A program made the translations under genes and the position numbers. The notes under the pieces are model-generated. The model ran no database searches and was not told the DNA's origin. It worked only from the letters and a program-made list of their open reading frames with translations. A stretch of 64,000 bases of DNA from an uncultured Oceanobacter sp. (GTDB lineage: Bacteria > Pseudomonadota > Gammaproteobacteria > Pseudomonadales > Oceanobacteraceae). Below, in pieces: positions 8,558 through 16,443 of the stretch (positions are counted from its first letter, which is position 1; the number at the start of each line of letters is the position of its first letter). Location: NCBI GenBank assembly GCA_913061185.1, contig CAJXTI010000012.1, positions 1 to 64,000 on the forward strand, written 5' to 3'.

Positions 8558-11106
8558 GTTAAACTCCTGTGTTGATGGTGCAGGCGGACGCGGGCACTGG
8601 CGCGCTCCAGCGCCTGTTCCAGTTGCTGGCGATCAAACGGTTTGCGTAATAGCACCAGCATCGGGTCTTGCTGGTCAGCAGGGTCATTGCCACTGCCCGG
8701 TATGGCGGTCGGATCATCGGTGTAACCACTCACTAGCAAGATAACCGCTGCGGGTGCCCGGCGGCGTAATGTTGCTGCCAGTTTGCGGCCGTTCATGCTA
8801 CCGGGAATCATGATGTCGCTGACCATACCGGTGAGTGCGGTTGGATTGTGTTCCAGCAGGCCGTCGAGCAAGGTCTGGGCTTCGTCGCCATCGGCGGCTT
8901 CAACCACATGCTGGCCGAGGTCGGTCAACTGCTTGCGGATCACGGCCCGTACGTCGGGGTTGTCTTCTACCAGTAAATACAGTCCACCAGGAGCCAGCTC
9001 TGGCCCGCGACCACTGTCGTCGTCGCTCAGGTCAGGATTGGCCGGGGCGCTGCTGGCGGGCAGTAACAGCCGTATGATGGCACCGCCCTGAGGCGGGTTG
9101 CCAAGCTGAATATACCCGAATGACTGCTTGACGAAACCATAGACCATCGATAACCCCAGTCCGGAATTGTTGCTGCCCTGTTTGGTGCTGAAAAAGGGTT
9201 CGAACGCCTGTTCGAGTGCGGACTGGCTAAAGCCGCTGCCGGTATCAGCTACACCAATTTCAATATATCGCCCTGGTGGTACGGTTTCGTCAAAGCGCTG
9301 TTCGATTGGCCGGGTGATATCGCACAGTTTCCAGCTGTAGGTCAATGTTCCGCCGTCTTGCATGGCATCGCGGGCATTGAGGCCGAGGTTGACCAGGGCG
9401 TTTTCAAGATGGCCGGGATCGACGTTGGCCCAGGCCAGTTCCGGATGCTGCTGTGGCCGGTAGTGCAGCCGATAGGGGCCGCTGAAAGCACTGTGCAGCA
9501 GTTCCAGTACTTCTGCCATTACCGCATTGACCGAGACAATTTCCGGTTGAAGTGGCTGGCGGCGGGAAAAGGCGAGCAGCCTATGGGTAATGTCGGCTCC
9601 CCGCCGGGCTGCGCGTTCAGCCGGGCTTAGCAGTTTGTCCAGTTCCGGGTCGTTGGCGCTGTAATGCTCGCGGGCGACAATCAGGTTGCCAACAATAATC
9701 GACAGCAGGTTGTTGAAGTCGTGGGCGAGGCCGCCCGCCAGTTGTCCGACGGCACTCATGCGCTGGGCGCGGGCATTGGTGGCGAGCAGTTCTTCGGTGC
9801 GCTGCTTGACCTGGGCGTCCAGGGTTTCGATATTGTTGCGCAGGCGTTGCACCATGGCGTCGATGCTGGAGGCCAGGATGCCGATTTCATCATCGCGCTG
9901 AATGCCGGTACGGGCGGACAGGTCACCTCCTTGCACCTTGAGTGCGGTGCTGGCGAGCTGTTCCAGTGGCCGGGTAATGCGGTTGACCAAAAAGCTGGAA
10001 ATCAGCAAGGTCGCCAGCATGGTCAGTCCGGCCAGTACCATGATGCGGGAACTGAGCAGTTCAGAGCTGCTTTGCAGCTCGTCGAGGTAAACCGACGAGC
10101 AAATATACCAGTCGAAACCTTTGATGTAGCGTACCAGCGAGAGCTTGTCGTAGGCGTAGTTGCCAGGATCGTCGGGTTTGTCCCAGCGGTAGTTCAGCTC
10201 CTTGCCGGTATCAGCGACTTTCATCAGTTCCTGATTGATCGGTTGTTGCGTGATCGGGTTCTTGAGGGTGGTAAAGGTGACGCCATCAAGGTTGTCGTTG
10301 GGGTGAATCAGCATATGGCCGTTGGAGTCGAACACGTACATGTAGCCGGTTTTGGCGACCTTGATTTCTTGCAAGGCGTGTCTCAGGTCGGTCAGCGCTT
10401 GTTCACGGCGCAGGCGTACTTCGGCCTCGAGGTCGTCGAGGTATACCCCGGAACCAATTACAAAACCCCATTCGGGGTAATCCCGTACAAACGATACTTT
10501 GTCGAGGCTTTCGGCCCCGGCAATGCGCGACCATTTGTAGTGGTAGTAGCCTTCGCCGTCGTGCATGGCTTGTCTCACCACGGATTCCAAAATCGGCTGG
10601 GTATCGTCACCCGGTTTTATCCGGGCATCCTGGTGAAAGCGCGGATCCGGGTGCGACAGTACCTGGATGTTGTGATCCACCACCCAGATGTAGTCCTGGT
10701 TACCAAAGGTGAAATTACGCAGATAGGCAAATGCCGTTTGCCGTGCCTGTTGCAGTGGAATGCCGTTTTTTGCGGCTTCCTGAAAGTGTGAACGTAAAAA
10801 AGTTTCGGCCAAATTCACCACCAGTTTTAATTGACCCTTGTGGTTATCCAATGCCTGTTGCCGGTATTCCTCAACCCCGGCGTACATACGGTTGGCAATT
10901 TCAAATACGTTATTCAGTGCCAGGCGTGAGGAATTACGCTCTATTTCAAATACCTTCTGTTTGATCATCGGCACGGTATAAAAATACACAAAGACAAAGA
11001 CCACCACCAGAATGCCGCGAATAATCAGCGATAGCTGGCGCGACAAACGCGATTTATGCGCATTGAGTAGAGCGGACGATGAGGTAGCAGAAGAGAGCGG
11101 GCGCAT
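8554..11106 (-). CDS. Cache-domain hybrid sensor histidine kinase
   Basis: About 850 residues. Order: N-terminal membrane helix (about 22-45), a large periplasmic double Cache region with YIWVVDHNIQVLSHPDP and a second module with TGYMYVFDSNGHMLIHPNDN, a second membrane helix, HAMP (NRITRPLEQLASTALKVQGG), a dimerisation/phosphoacceptor box LAGGLAHDFNNLLSIIVGNL, an HATPase domain (NLGLNARDAM, GVADTGSGF), and a C-terminal receiver (LVEDNPDVRAVIRKQL with the acceptor in VSDIMIPGSMNGRKLA). Cache domains of this kind usually bind small carboxylates or amino acids. I chose the ATG at 11106; a TTG at 11163 in the same frame would add 19 residues and neither has a strong ribosome site. Confidence 0.9.
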   Translation of the reverse strand: MRPLSSATSSSALLNAHKSRLSRQLSLIIRGILVVVFVFVYFYTVPMIKQKVFEIERNSSRLALNNVFEIANRMYAGVEEYRQQALDNHKGQLKLVVNLAETFLRSHFQEAAKNGIPLQQARQTAFAYLRNFTFGNQDYIWVVDHNIQVLSHPDPRFHQDARIKPGDDTQPILESVVRQAMHDGEGYYHYKWSRIAGAESLDKVSFVRDYPEWGFVIGSGVYLDDLEAEVRLRREQALTDLRHALQEIKVAKTGYMYVFDSNGHMLIHPNDNLDGVTFTTLKNPITQQPINQELMKVADTGKELNYRWDKPDDPGNYAYDKLSLVRYIKGFDWYICSSVYLDELQSSSELLSSRIMVLAGLTMLATLLISSFLVNRITRPLEQLASTALKVQGGDLSARTGIQRDDEIGILASSIDAMVQRLRNNIETLDAQVKQRTEELLATNARAQRMSAVGQLAGGLAHDFNNLLSIIVGNLIVAREHYSANDPELDKLLSPAERAARRGADITHRLLAFSRRQPLQPEIVSVNAVMAEVLELLHSAFSGPYRLHYRPQQHPELAWANVDPGHLENALVNLGLNARDAMQDGGTLTYSWKLCDITRPIEQRFDETVPPGRYIEIGVADTGSGFSQSALEQAFEPFFSTKQGSNNSGLGLSMVYGFVKQSFGYIQLGNPPQGGAIIRLLLPASSAPANPDLSDDDSGRGPELAPGGLYLLVEDNPDVRAVIRKQLTDLGQHVVEAADGDEAQTLLDGLLEHNPTALTGMVSDIMIPGSMNGRKLAATLRRRAPAAVILLVSGYTDDPTAIPGSGNDPADQQDPMLVLLRKPFDRQQLEQALERASARVRLHHQHRSLT

Positions 11107-11541
11107 GGGGTAATACCGAAATAAACGGCCCCTATTGATCCAGATACAGGGCCGACTCGTCAATCACCAATCCGGGCTTATCGGTTACTGCAGGCAAGCA
11201 TGCCATCCATCCTGAAGCCATCCCGACAGTCATCCCGACAGCCATCCCGACAGTTGTCGCACGGTGGTGATGAAACATTTGGATACATTTGCGCAAAACT
11301 CGCGACACGATGTAGGGATACCTTGGCACCTGAACACCGGCTATAGGGCAAATCTATAAACGACTGCGCTCGAAATGACTGCGTTAAGAATCGCGTGCTG
11401 CATATTTAGAGACATTCTGTAGCAACTTATTCTGGTGTTATAAAAATAATATTTGCCAATTAGACCTTCGTTGAATATGCGTTAAAAGCGGATGCCATAA
11501 CCCGACCGATAACGATATTTCAACCTCATCGGATACGAGAA
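11107..11541. other. Divergent intergenic region between kinase and ABC operon
   Basis: About 435 bases separate the kinase gene from the first ABC gene. The region must hold the promoters for both directions. It contains the three-unit 12-base repeat listed separately and is AT-rich from about 11390 to 11470. I could not identify a convincing sigma-70 or sigma-54 promoter. A short leftward frame (11132-11329) exists across the repeat but has no family signature. Confidence 0.6.
11219..11254. repeat. Three tandem 12-bp repeats
   Basis: The unit catcccgacag(t/c) occurs three times head to tail at 11219-11230, 11231-11242 and 11243-11254. It sits upstream of the two-component operon and could be a slippage repeat or a repeated protein-binding site. 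Confidence 0.75.
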
Positions 11542-12312
11542 ATGAACAATAACTATATTCTCGAAACACACCACCTGACCAAAGAATTCAAGGGTTTCAC
11601 GGCGGTTGATGACGTGAGCCTGAATATCCGCCGTGGCCATATACATGCGCTGATTGGACCGAACGGCGCAGGTAAAACCACGGTGTTTAACCTGCTCACC
11701 AAGTACCTCATTCCGACCTCCGGGAAAATTCTGTTTAACGGCCGCGATATTACCGCCGTTGAGTCGTCTGCTATTGCTCGTCAGGGACTGGTGCGGTCGT
11801 TCCAGATTTCGGCCGTCTTTCCCAATCTGACGGTGCTGGAAAATGTCCGGGTTGCCTTGCAGCAACGTGAGGGCAACAGCTTTCATTTCTGGAAACCGGA
11901 GTCGGTGCTGGATCGTTTGAATGAACGCGCCGAACAACTGCTGGAAGCCGTTGGCTTGCAGGATTTTGCCCGTGTGGTCACGGTGGATTTGTCCTATGGC
12001 CGCAAGCGCGCACTGGAGATCGCGACAACGCTGGCACTTGATCCGGAAATGTTGCTGCTGGACGAGCCGACTCAGGGTATGGGCCAGGAAGACGTCGAAC
12101 GCACGGCGGATCTGATTCGTACTGTGGCGGTTAATCGCACCATTCTGATGGTGGAACATAACCTGAAAGTGGTCTCGCAGCTGGCGGATCGTATTACCGT
12201 CTTGCAGCGTGGTGCGGTACTGACGGAAGGCGACTATGCCACGGTGTCTGCCGACCCGCGCGTGCGTGAGGCTTATCTTGGTGTCGCAGCCGACAAGGAG
12301 GCTGTTGCATGA
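11542..12312 (+). CDS. Branched-chain-type ABC importer ATPase (LivG-like)
   Basis: 256 residues. ABC ATPase with Walker A GPNGAGKTT, signature LSYGRKRALEIATTLALDP, Walker B LLLDEPTQGMG and the switch histidine in VEHNLKVV. The NPNLTVLEN-type segment (FPNLTVLENVRVALQQ) and length place it with LivG/UrtD-class ATPases of the HAAT importers, which take up branched-chain amino acids, urea, amides or short carboxylic acids. It is the first gene of the importer operon and its TGA overlaps the ATG of the second ATPase by 4 bases. The substrate cannot be read from the sequence. Confidence 0.92.
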   Translation: MNNNYILETHHLTKEFKGFTAVDDVSLNIRRGHIHALIGPNGAGKTTVFNLLTKYLIPTSGKILFNGRDITAVESSAIARQGLVRSFQISAVFPNLTVLENVRVALQQREGNSFHFWKPESVLDRLNERAEQLLEAVGLQDFARVVTVDLSYGRKRALEIATTLALDPEMLLLDEPTQGMGQEDVERTADLIRTVAVNRTILMVEHNLKVVSQLADRITVLQRGAVLTEGDYATVSADPRVREAYLGVAADKEAVA

Positions 12313-13064
12313 ATTCGGCGACTACCCACCTCCTGAACAGTCAGGCTCAGACTCATCGAGTGGGCGACGAAAAAATTCGTGTCAGTGACCTGCATGCTTT
12401 TTACGGCGAATCGCACATTCTGCATGGCGTCGACTTGTACGTAAACCAGGGCGAACTGGTCACGTTGCTGGGCCGTAACGGTGCCGGTCGTTCTACGACC
12501 CTGAGATCGATCATGAATATGGTTGGTCGCCGTACCGGCAGTGTGGTGATCAATGGCCAGGAAACCATCAAGATGCCTGCTCACCAGATCGCTTGGCTGG
12601 GGCTGGGTTTTTGCCCGGAAGAACGCGGTATTTTTTCCAGCCTGAACGTAGAAGAAAATTTGATGTTGCCACCGGACGTGCGTTCGGATGGCGTGTCTCT
12701 GGAAGAAATCTATTCCATGTTTCCTAACCTGGCGGAGCGCCGCTACAGCCAGGGAACCCGGCTCTCGGGCGGCGAACAACAAATGCTGGCGCTGGCCAGA
12801 ATCATGCGCAGCGGTGCCAATATCCTGCTGCTGGATGAAATCACCGAAGGTCTGGCTCCGGTCATTGTGCAACGTCTGGCCGAGGTCTTGAACCAGCTGA
12901 AACAGCGCGGCCTGACCATTCTGCTGGTTGAGCAGAACTTCCACTTTGCCGCTCCGATTGCCGACCGTCATTACGTGATGGAGCACGGCCACATTGTCGA
13001 AGAAATCCATCAGCACGAATTGCACCAGAAGCAAGACCAACTTAATGCCCTGCTGGGCGTTTAA
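12309..13064 (+). CDS. Branched-chain-type ABC importer ATPase (LivF-like), Walker A Lys to Arg
   Basis: 251 residues, LivF/UrtE class. Signature LSGGEQQMLALARIM, Walker B ILLLDEITEGLAP and switch LLVEQNFHFA are intact. The Walker A motif reads GRNGAGRST: the Lys that normally contacts the ATP phosphates is Arg61 (codon CGT). An extra segment of about 15 residues precedes the ABC fold. Translational coupling to the LivG-like gene by ATGA overlap suggests a heterodimeric ATPase pair in which this site may be catalytically altered. Confidence 0.9.
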   Translation: MNSATTHLLNSQAQTHRVGDEKIRVSDLHAFYGESHILHGVDLYVNQGELVTLLGRNGAGRSTTLRSIMNMVGRRTGSVVINGQETIKMPAHQIAWLGLGFCPEERGIFSSLNVEENLMLPPDVRSDGVSLEEIYSMFPNLAERRYSQGTRLSGGEQQMLALARIMRSGANILLLDEITEGLAPVIVQRLAEVLNQLKQRGLTILLVEQNFHFAAPIADRHYVMEHGHIVEEIHQHELHQKQDQLNALLGV

Positions 13065-13100
13065 CGCGTACAACCATCAATAACAATAAAAGAGGTTCGA

Positions 13101-14345
13101 ATGAAATTTAACACCAACATCCCGAAAGCTGGCCTCAAAACGGCATTAAGCTGCTCTGTGGCTGCGCTGATGTCTGTTGCCGCTTTCTCTGTCCAGGCCG
13201 GTGGCTTGTCTGATAACAAGGTCAAACTGGGCGTACTGGCGGATATGAGCGGCCCATACGGTGACGTGTGCGGCAAGCACTGTGTCGATGCGGTCAATAT
13301 GGCGGTAGAGGACTTTGGCGGCAGCATTTTGGGCAAGCCGATTGAGGTGGTCTCGGCTGACGACCAGAACAAGCCGGATCTGGGTTCTGCCAAGGCACGG
13401 GAATGGATCGAAAGCGAAGGTGTAGACGCCATTAATGGTCTGGTGGCCTCGTCGGTAGTGGGCGCTGTGGCCCAGGTTGCCAACGTTAACGAAAAGCCGA
13501 TTCTGATTTCCGGTGCCGGTTCCAATACCTTTACCACCAAAACCTGCTCACCGTTTAACGCCCATTGGACTTACGACGTTGTGGCATTGGCCAGGGGTAC
13601 GGTGAAACCGCTGATGGATAGTGGCAAGAAAAAGTGGTTTTTTATTACCGCTGATTATGCCTTTGGACATGCGTTAGAAAAAGTCGCTACCGGTATTATT
13701 GAGACTAATGGCGGCACTGTGGTTGGTTCTGCCAGTGCGCCACTGGGCACCACTGATTATTCCTCGTTTGTTTTGCAGGCAATGTCTTCCGGTGCGGACG
13801 TGGTGGCGTTAGCCAATGCCGGTAAGGACTTTGTCAACTCGCTGAAAGGCGCGGCTGAATTTGGTCTCAGCCAACAGGCCACCATGGTGGGCTTGCTGGT
13901 GTTCTCTTCGGATACCAAGTCGATTGATGCCAGCATCATTGGTGATATGCGTCTGACCACCGGTTTCTACTGGGATCGCGATGACGAAAGCCGTGCCTGG
14001 GCCAAGCGTTTTATGGATCGTACCGGTGCCATTCCAACCATGGCACATGCCGGCGCTTATTCCTCGACACTGCATTATCTCAACGCCGTTAAAGCCACTG
14101 GTACCGATGAGGGCAAGGCAGTGATGGCACAAATGAAAGCGGTGCATCCCGATGATATTTTTGCCCGTAACGCGGTATTACGTGCCGATGGCCGCATGGT
14201 GCACGACATGTATCAGGTGCGGGTAAAAAAGGGCAACGAGCGTAAAAACCCCAATGATCTGTATGAAATCGAGAAAGTGATTCCCGGTGACGAGGCGTTT
14301 GGCGCGATGAAAGCGGAATGTAATTTCAAGGGATCAACTATTTAA
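13101..14345 (+). CDS. Periplasmic substrate-binding protein of the branched-chain-type ABC importer
   Basis: 414 residues. A signal peptide covers about 1-32 (ending SVAAFSVQAG). The mature part starts KVKLGVLADMSGPYGDVCG, the N-terminal lobe of the type I periplasmic binding fold used by LivJ/LivK/UrtA proteins (Peripla_BP_6). Cysteines in CGKHC and TKTC may form disulfides in the periplasm. It lies between the ATPases and permeases, as in other HAAT operons. Two hairpins directly downstream could raise the amount of this subunit relative to the permeases. Distance from leucine-binding proteins and the adjacent acyl-CoA ligase argue for a carboxylic acid or related ligand rather than leucine; that is inference. 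Confidence 0.9.
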   Translation: MKFNTNIPKAGLKTALSCSVAALMSVAAFSVQAGGLSDNKVKLGVLADMSGPYGDVCGKHCVDAVNMAVEDFGGSILGKPIEVVSADDQNKPDLGSAKAREWIESEGVDAINGLVASSVVGAVAQVANVNEKPILISGAGSNTFTTKTCSPFNAHWTYDVVALARGTVKPLMDSGKKKWFFITADYAFGHALEKVATGIIETNGGTVVGSASAPLGTTDYSSFVLQAMSSGADVVALANAGKDFVNSLKGAAEFGLSQQATMVGLLVFSSDTKSIDASIIGDMRLTTGFYWDRDDESRAWAKRFMDRTGAIPTMAHAGAYSSTLHYLNAVKATGTDEGKAVMAQMKAVHPDDIFARNAVLRADGRMVHDMYQVRVKKGNERKNPNDLYEIEKVIPGDEAFGAMKAECNFKGSTI

Positions 14346-14371
14346 TCCTGCACAGCTCTGCGCGAGTGTTG

Positions 14372-14404
14372 CTGGATACCCGGCGGTATAGGTCGGGTAT
14401 CCAG
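14372..14404 (+). promoter_or_regulatory. Intercistronic hairpin 1 after binding-protein gene
   Basis: A 10-base perfect stem (ctggataccc at 14372-14381 with gggtatccag at 14395-14404) lies 27 bases after the binding-protein stop. There is no T-run, so it is more likely an mRNA-stabilising or attenuating hairpin than a full terminator. Confidence 0.6.
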
Positions 14405-14435
14405 GCTGACTAACACCCGATACAAGAACAAGAAC

Positions 14436-14457
14436 GCGGCGGCCCAGAGGCCGCCGC
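14436..14457 (+). promoter_or_regulatory. Intercistronic hairpin 2 before permease gene
   Basis: A 9-base GC-only stem (gcggcggcc at 14436-14444 with ggccgccgc at 14449-14457) with a 4-base loop lies just upstream of the ribosome site of the first permease gene. No T-run follows. With hairpin 1 it separates the abundant binding-protein message from the permease message. Confidence 0.6.
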
Positions 14458-14473
14458 ATTAGAGGAAGACCTT

Positions 14474-15361
14474 ATGGTTACCTTTATGGGAATCAATTTG
14501 TTTGCCCTGCTGGGGCAGCTGCTGGTTGGCCTGATCAATGGCTCGTTTTACGCGTTGCTGGCGCTCGGGCTGGCGATTATTTTTGGCCTGCTGCGTATTA
14601 TCAATTTTGCTCAAGGTGCCTTGTACATGCTGGGGGCATTTCTGGCCTGGCTGGCACTGCAGCACCTGGGCGTCAATTACTGGCTGGCACTGATACTGGT
14701 ACCGCTGACCGTCGGTGTTATCGGCATGCTGATGGAGCGGTTTCTGGTGCGTCCTATTGCCGGGCAAGATCATCTCTACAGCCTGCTGCTGACTTTTGGT
14801 ATTGCACTGATTCTGCAGGGGGTCTTCAGTCATCTGTTTGGCTCATCCGGGCAGTCTTACCCGGTGCCGGAAGCACTCAAGGGCGGCTATAACCTGGGCT
14901 TTATGTACCTGCCGGTGTATCGCGCCTGGATTATTCTGGTGTCTTTGCTGGTGTGTGCCGCCAGCTGGTGGGTAATTGAAAAAACCCGTCTGGGGGCCTA
15001 TCTGCGTGCGGGTACTGAAAACCCGGCACTGTTGCAGGCATTCGGCGTTAACGTTCCGATGATGATTACCCTGACCTTCGGTTTTGGCGTCGGTCTTGCC
15101 GGTCTTGCAGGCGTACTGGCCGCTCCGGTGTATTCCGTCAGCCCGGATATGGGCGCGAATATTCTGATTGTGGTGTTCGCCATTGTGGTGATCGGTGGCA
15201 TGGGGTCGATTGGTGGTGCCATTCTGACCGGGCTGATGATGGGCATTATCGAAGGACTGACCAAATACTTTTACCCCGAGGCGTCTACCACGGTGATCTT
15301 TATGGTCATGGTGCTGGTACTGCTGGTGAAACCTTCCGGCCTGTTCGGAAAAGAGGCCTGA
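14474..15361 (+). CDS. Branched-chain-type ABC importer permease (LivH-like)
   Basis: 295 residues, strongly hydrophobic with about eight membrane helices. It begins MVTFMGINLFALLGQLLVGL and contains the LivH hallmark NGSFYALLALGLAIIFGLLRIINFAQG plus the EAA-like cytoplasmic loop around AFGVNVPMMITLTFGFGVGLAG. It forms the inner-membrane channel with the LivM-like partner, whose ATG comes one base after this stop. AGAGGAAG provides a good ribosome site. Confidence 0.93.
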   Translation: MVTFMGINLFALLGQLLVGLINGSFYALLALGLAIIFGLLRIINFAQGALYMLGAFLAWLALQHLGVNYWLALILVPLTVGVIGMLMERFLVRPIAGQDHLYSLLLTFGIALILQGVFSHLFGSSGQSYPVPEALKGGYNLGFMYLPVYRAWIILVSLLVCAASWWVIEKTRLGAYLRAGTENPALLQAFGVNVPMMITLTFGFGVGLAGLAGVLAAPVYSVSPDMGANILIVVFAIVVIGGMGSIGGAILTGLMMGIIEGLTKYFYPEASTTVIFMVMVLVLLVKPSGLFGKEA

Positions 15362-15362
15362 T

Positions 15363-16355
15363 ATGACGACGCAAACCCGAATTGTTGCTCTGACTCAACC
15401 GCGTACTGCGGGCTTGACCCTGATTCTGACAGTGGCACTGATCATCGTCGGCCTGGCGGCTCCGATGGTTGTGTACCCGGTCTTTTTGATGAAATTTCTC
15501 TGCTTCGCACTGTTTGCTTGTGCCTTCAACCTGATGCTGGGGTTTGTTGGTATGTTGTCGTTCGGCCATGCCGCTTTTCTGGCGACTGGCGGTTACGTCA
15601 CTGGTTATGCCATGACCCATTTCGGCCTGACGCCAGAGCTGGGTGTGCTGTTTGGCACATTGGCCTCGGCGGCCCTGGGCTTTGTTTTTGGCAAGCTGTC
15701 GGTGAAGCGTGAAGGTATCTATTTTGCCATGGTGACGCTGGCACTGGCGCAGCTGGTATTTTTCTTCTATTTGCAAGCCGACTTTACCGGTGGTGAAAAC
15801 GGTATGCAGGGTATTCCGCGTGGCAAGTTGTTTGGTCTGATCGACCTCAACGACAATCTCAACATGTATTACTTTGTGCTGGCGGTCTTCCTGATCGGCT
15901 TTTTTGTGGTGTTCCGCACCGTACATTCACCCTTTGGTCAGGTATTGAAAGCCATTCGTGAAAACGAACAACGGGCGGTATCGCTGGGCTATAACGTCGG
16001 TAGCTACAAGTTGCTGGCCTTTGTGATTTCTGCTGCCCTGGCAGGTATGGCCGGTGCCACCAAGGCGCTGGTGTTCGAACTGGAAAGCCTGACCGATGCA
16101 CACTGGCACATGTCTGGCGAAGTGGTACTGATGACCTTGCTGGGCGGTATGGGAACCCTGTTTGGCCCGGTGGTGGGTGCGGCGATTGTCATCGCCATTA
16201 GTACAGTATTTTCCGGCGGGGAACTGGGCAATTATATCCATATCATCATGGGAGCCATCTTTGTGATGTGCGTGCTGTCGTTTCGTCGTGGCGTGGTTGG
16301 GGAATTCCAACGCATGATGGCCAGAAACTTCAGCGCCAGTCGGCTTGGTAAATAA
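15363..16355 (+). CDS. Branched-chain-type ABC importer permease (LivM-like)
   Basis: 330 residues with about ten membrane helices. LivM features are NLMLGFVGMLSFGHAAFLATGGYVTGY near the N-terminus and the loop AIRENEQRAVSLGYNVGSYKLLAFVISAALAG. Second channel subunit of the importer. The gene begins one base after livH-like stops, so the two are coupled. The acyl-CoA ligase gene follows after 88 bases on the same strand. Confidence 0.93.
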   Translation: MTTQTRIVALTQPRTAGLTLILTVALIIVGLAAPMVVYPVFLMKFLCFALFACAFNLMLGFVGMLSFGHAAFLATGGYVTGYAMTHFGLTPELGVLFGTLASAALGFVFGKLSVKREGIYFAMVTLALAQLVFFFYLQADFTGGENGMQGIPRGKLFGLIDLNDNLNMYYFVLAVFLIGFFVVFRTVHSPFGQVLKAIRENEQRAVSLGYNVGSYKLLAFVISAALAGMAGATKALVFELESLTDAHWHMSGEVVLMTLLGGMGTLFGPVVGAAIVIAISTVFSGGELGNYIHIIMGAIFVMCVLSFRRGVVGEFQRMMARNFSASRLGK

Positions 16356-16443
16356 GGCCTCTTACGGGTGGTGCATCCGGTCGGACAGGAAACGATCCGG
16401 TGCACCAGAACGGGAACCAACATAAAAGCAGCAGGCAAATACG

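Noticed and set aside
9664..10791. Plus-strand open frame (375 codons) opposite the Cache hybrid kinase
   Set aside because: The kinase frame carries all expected domains; the opposite frame shows none.
11132..11329. Small leftward gene upstream of the hybrid kinase
   Set aside because: The frame is created by the 12-bp repeat (VGMAVGMTVGMA), has no ribosome site and overlaps the kinase start region.
11320..11345. Possible sigma-54 promoter upstream of the ABC operon
   Set aside because: TGGCAC is present but the required GC element at the correct spacing (TTGCA-like) is missing.
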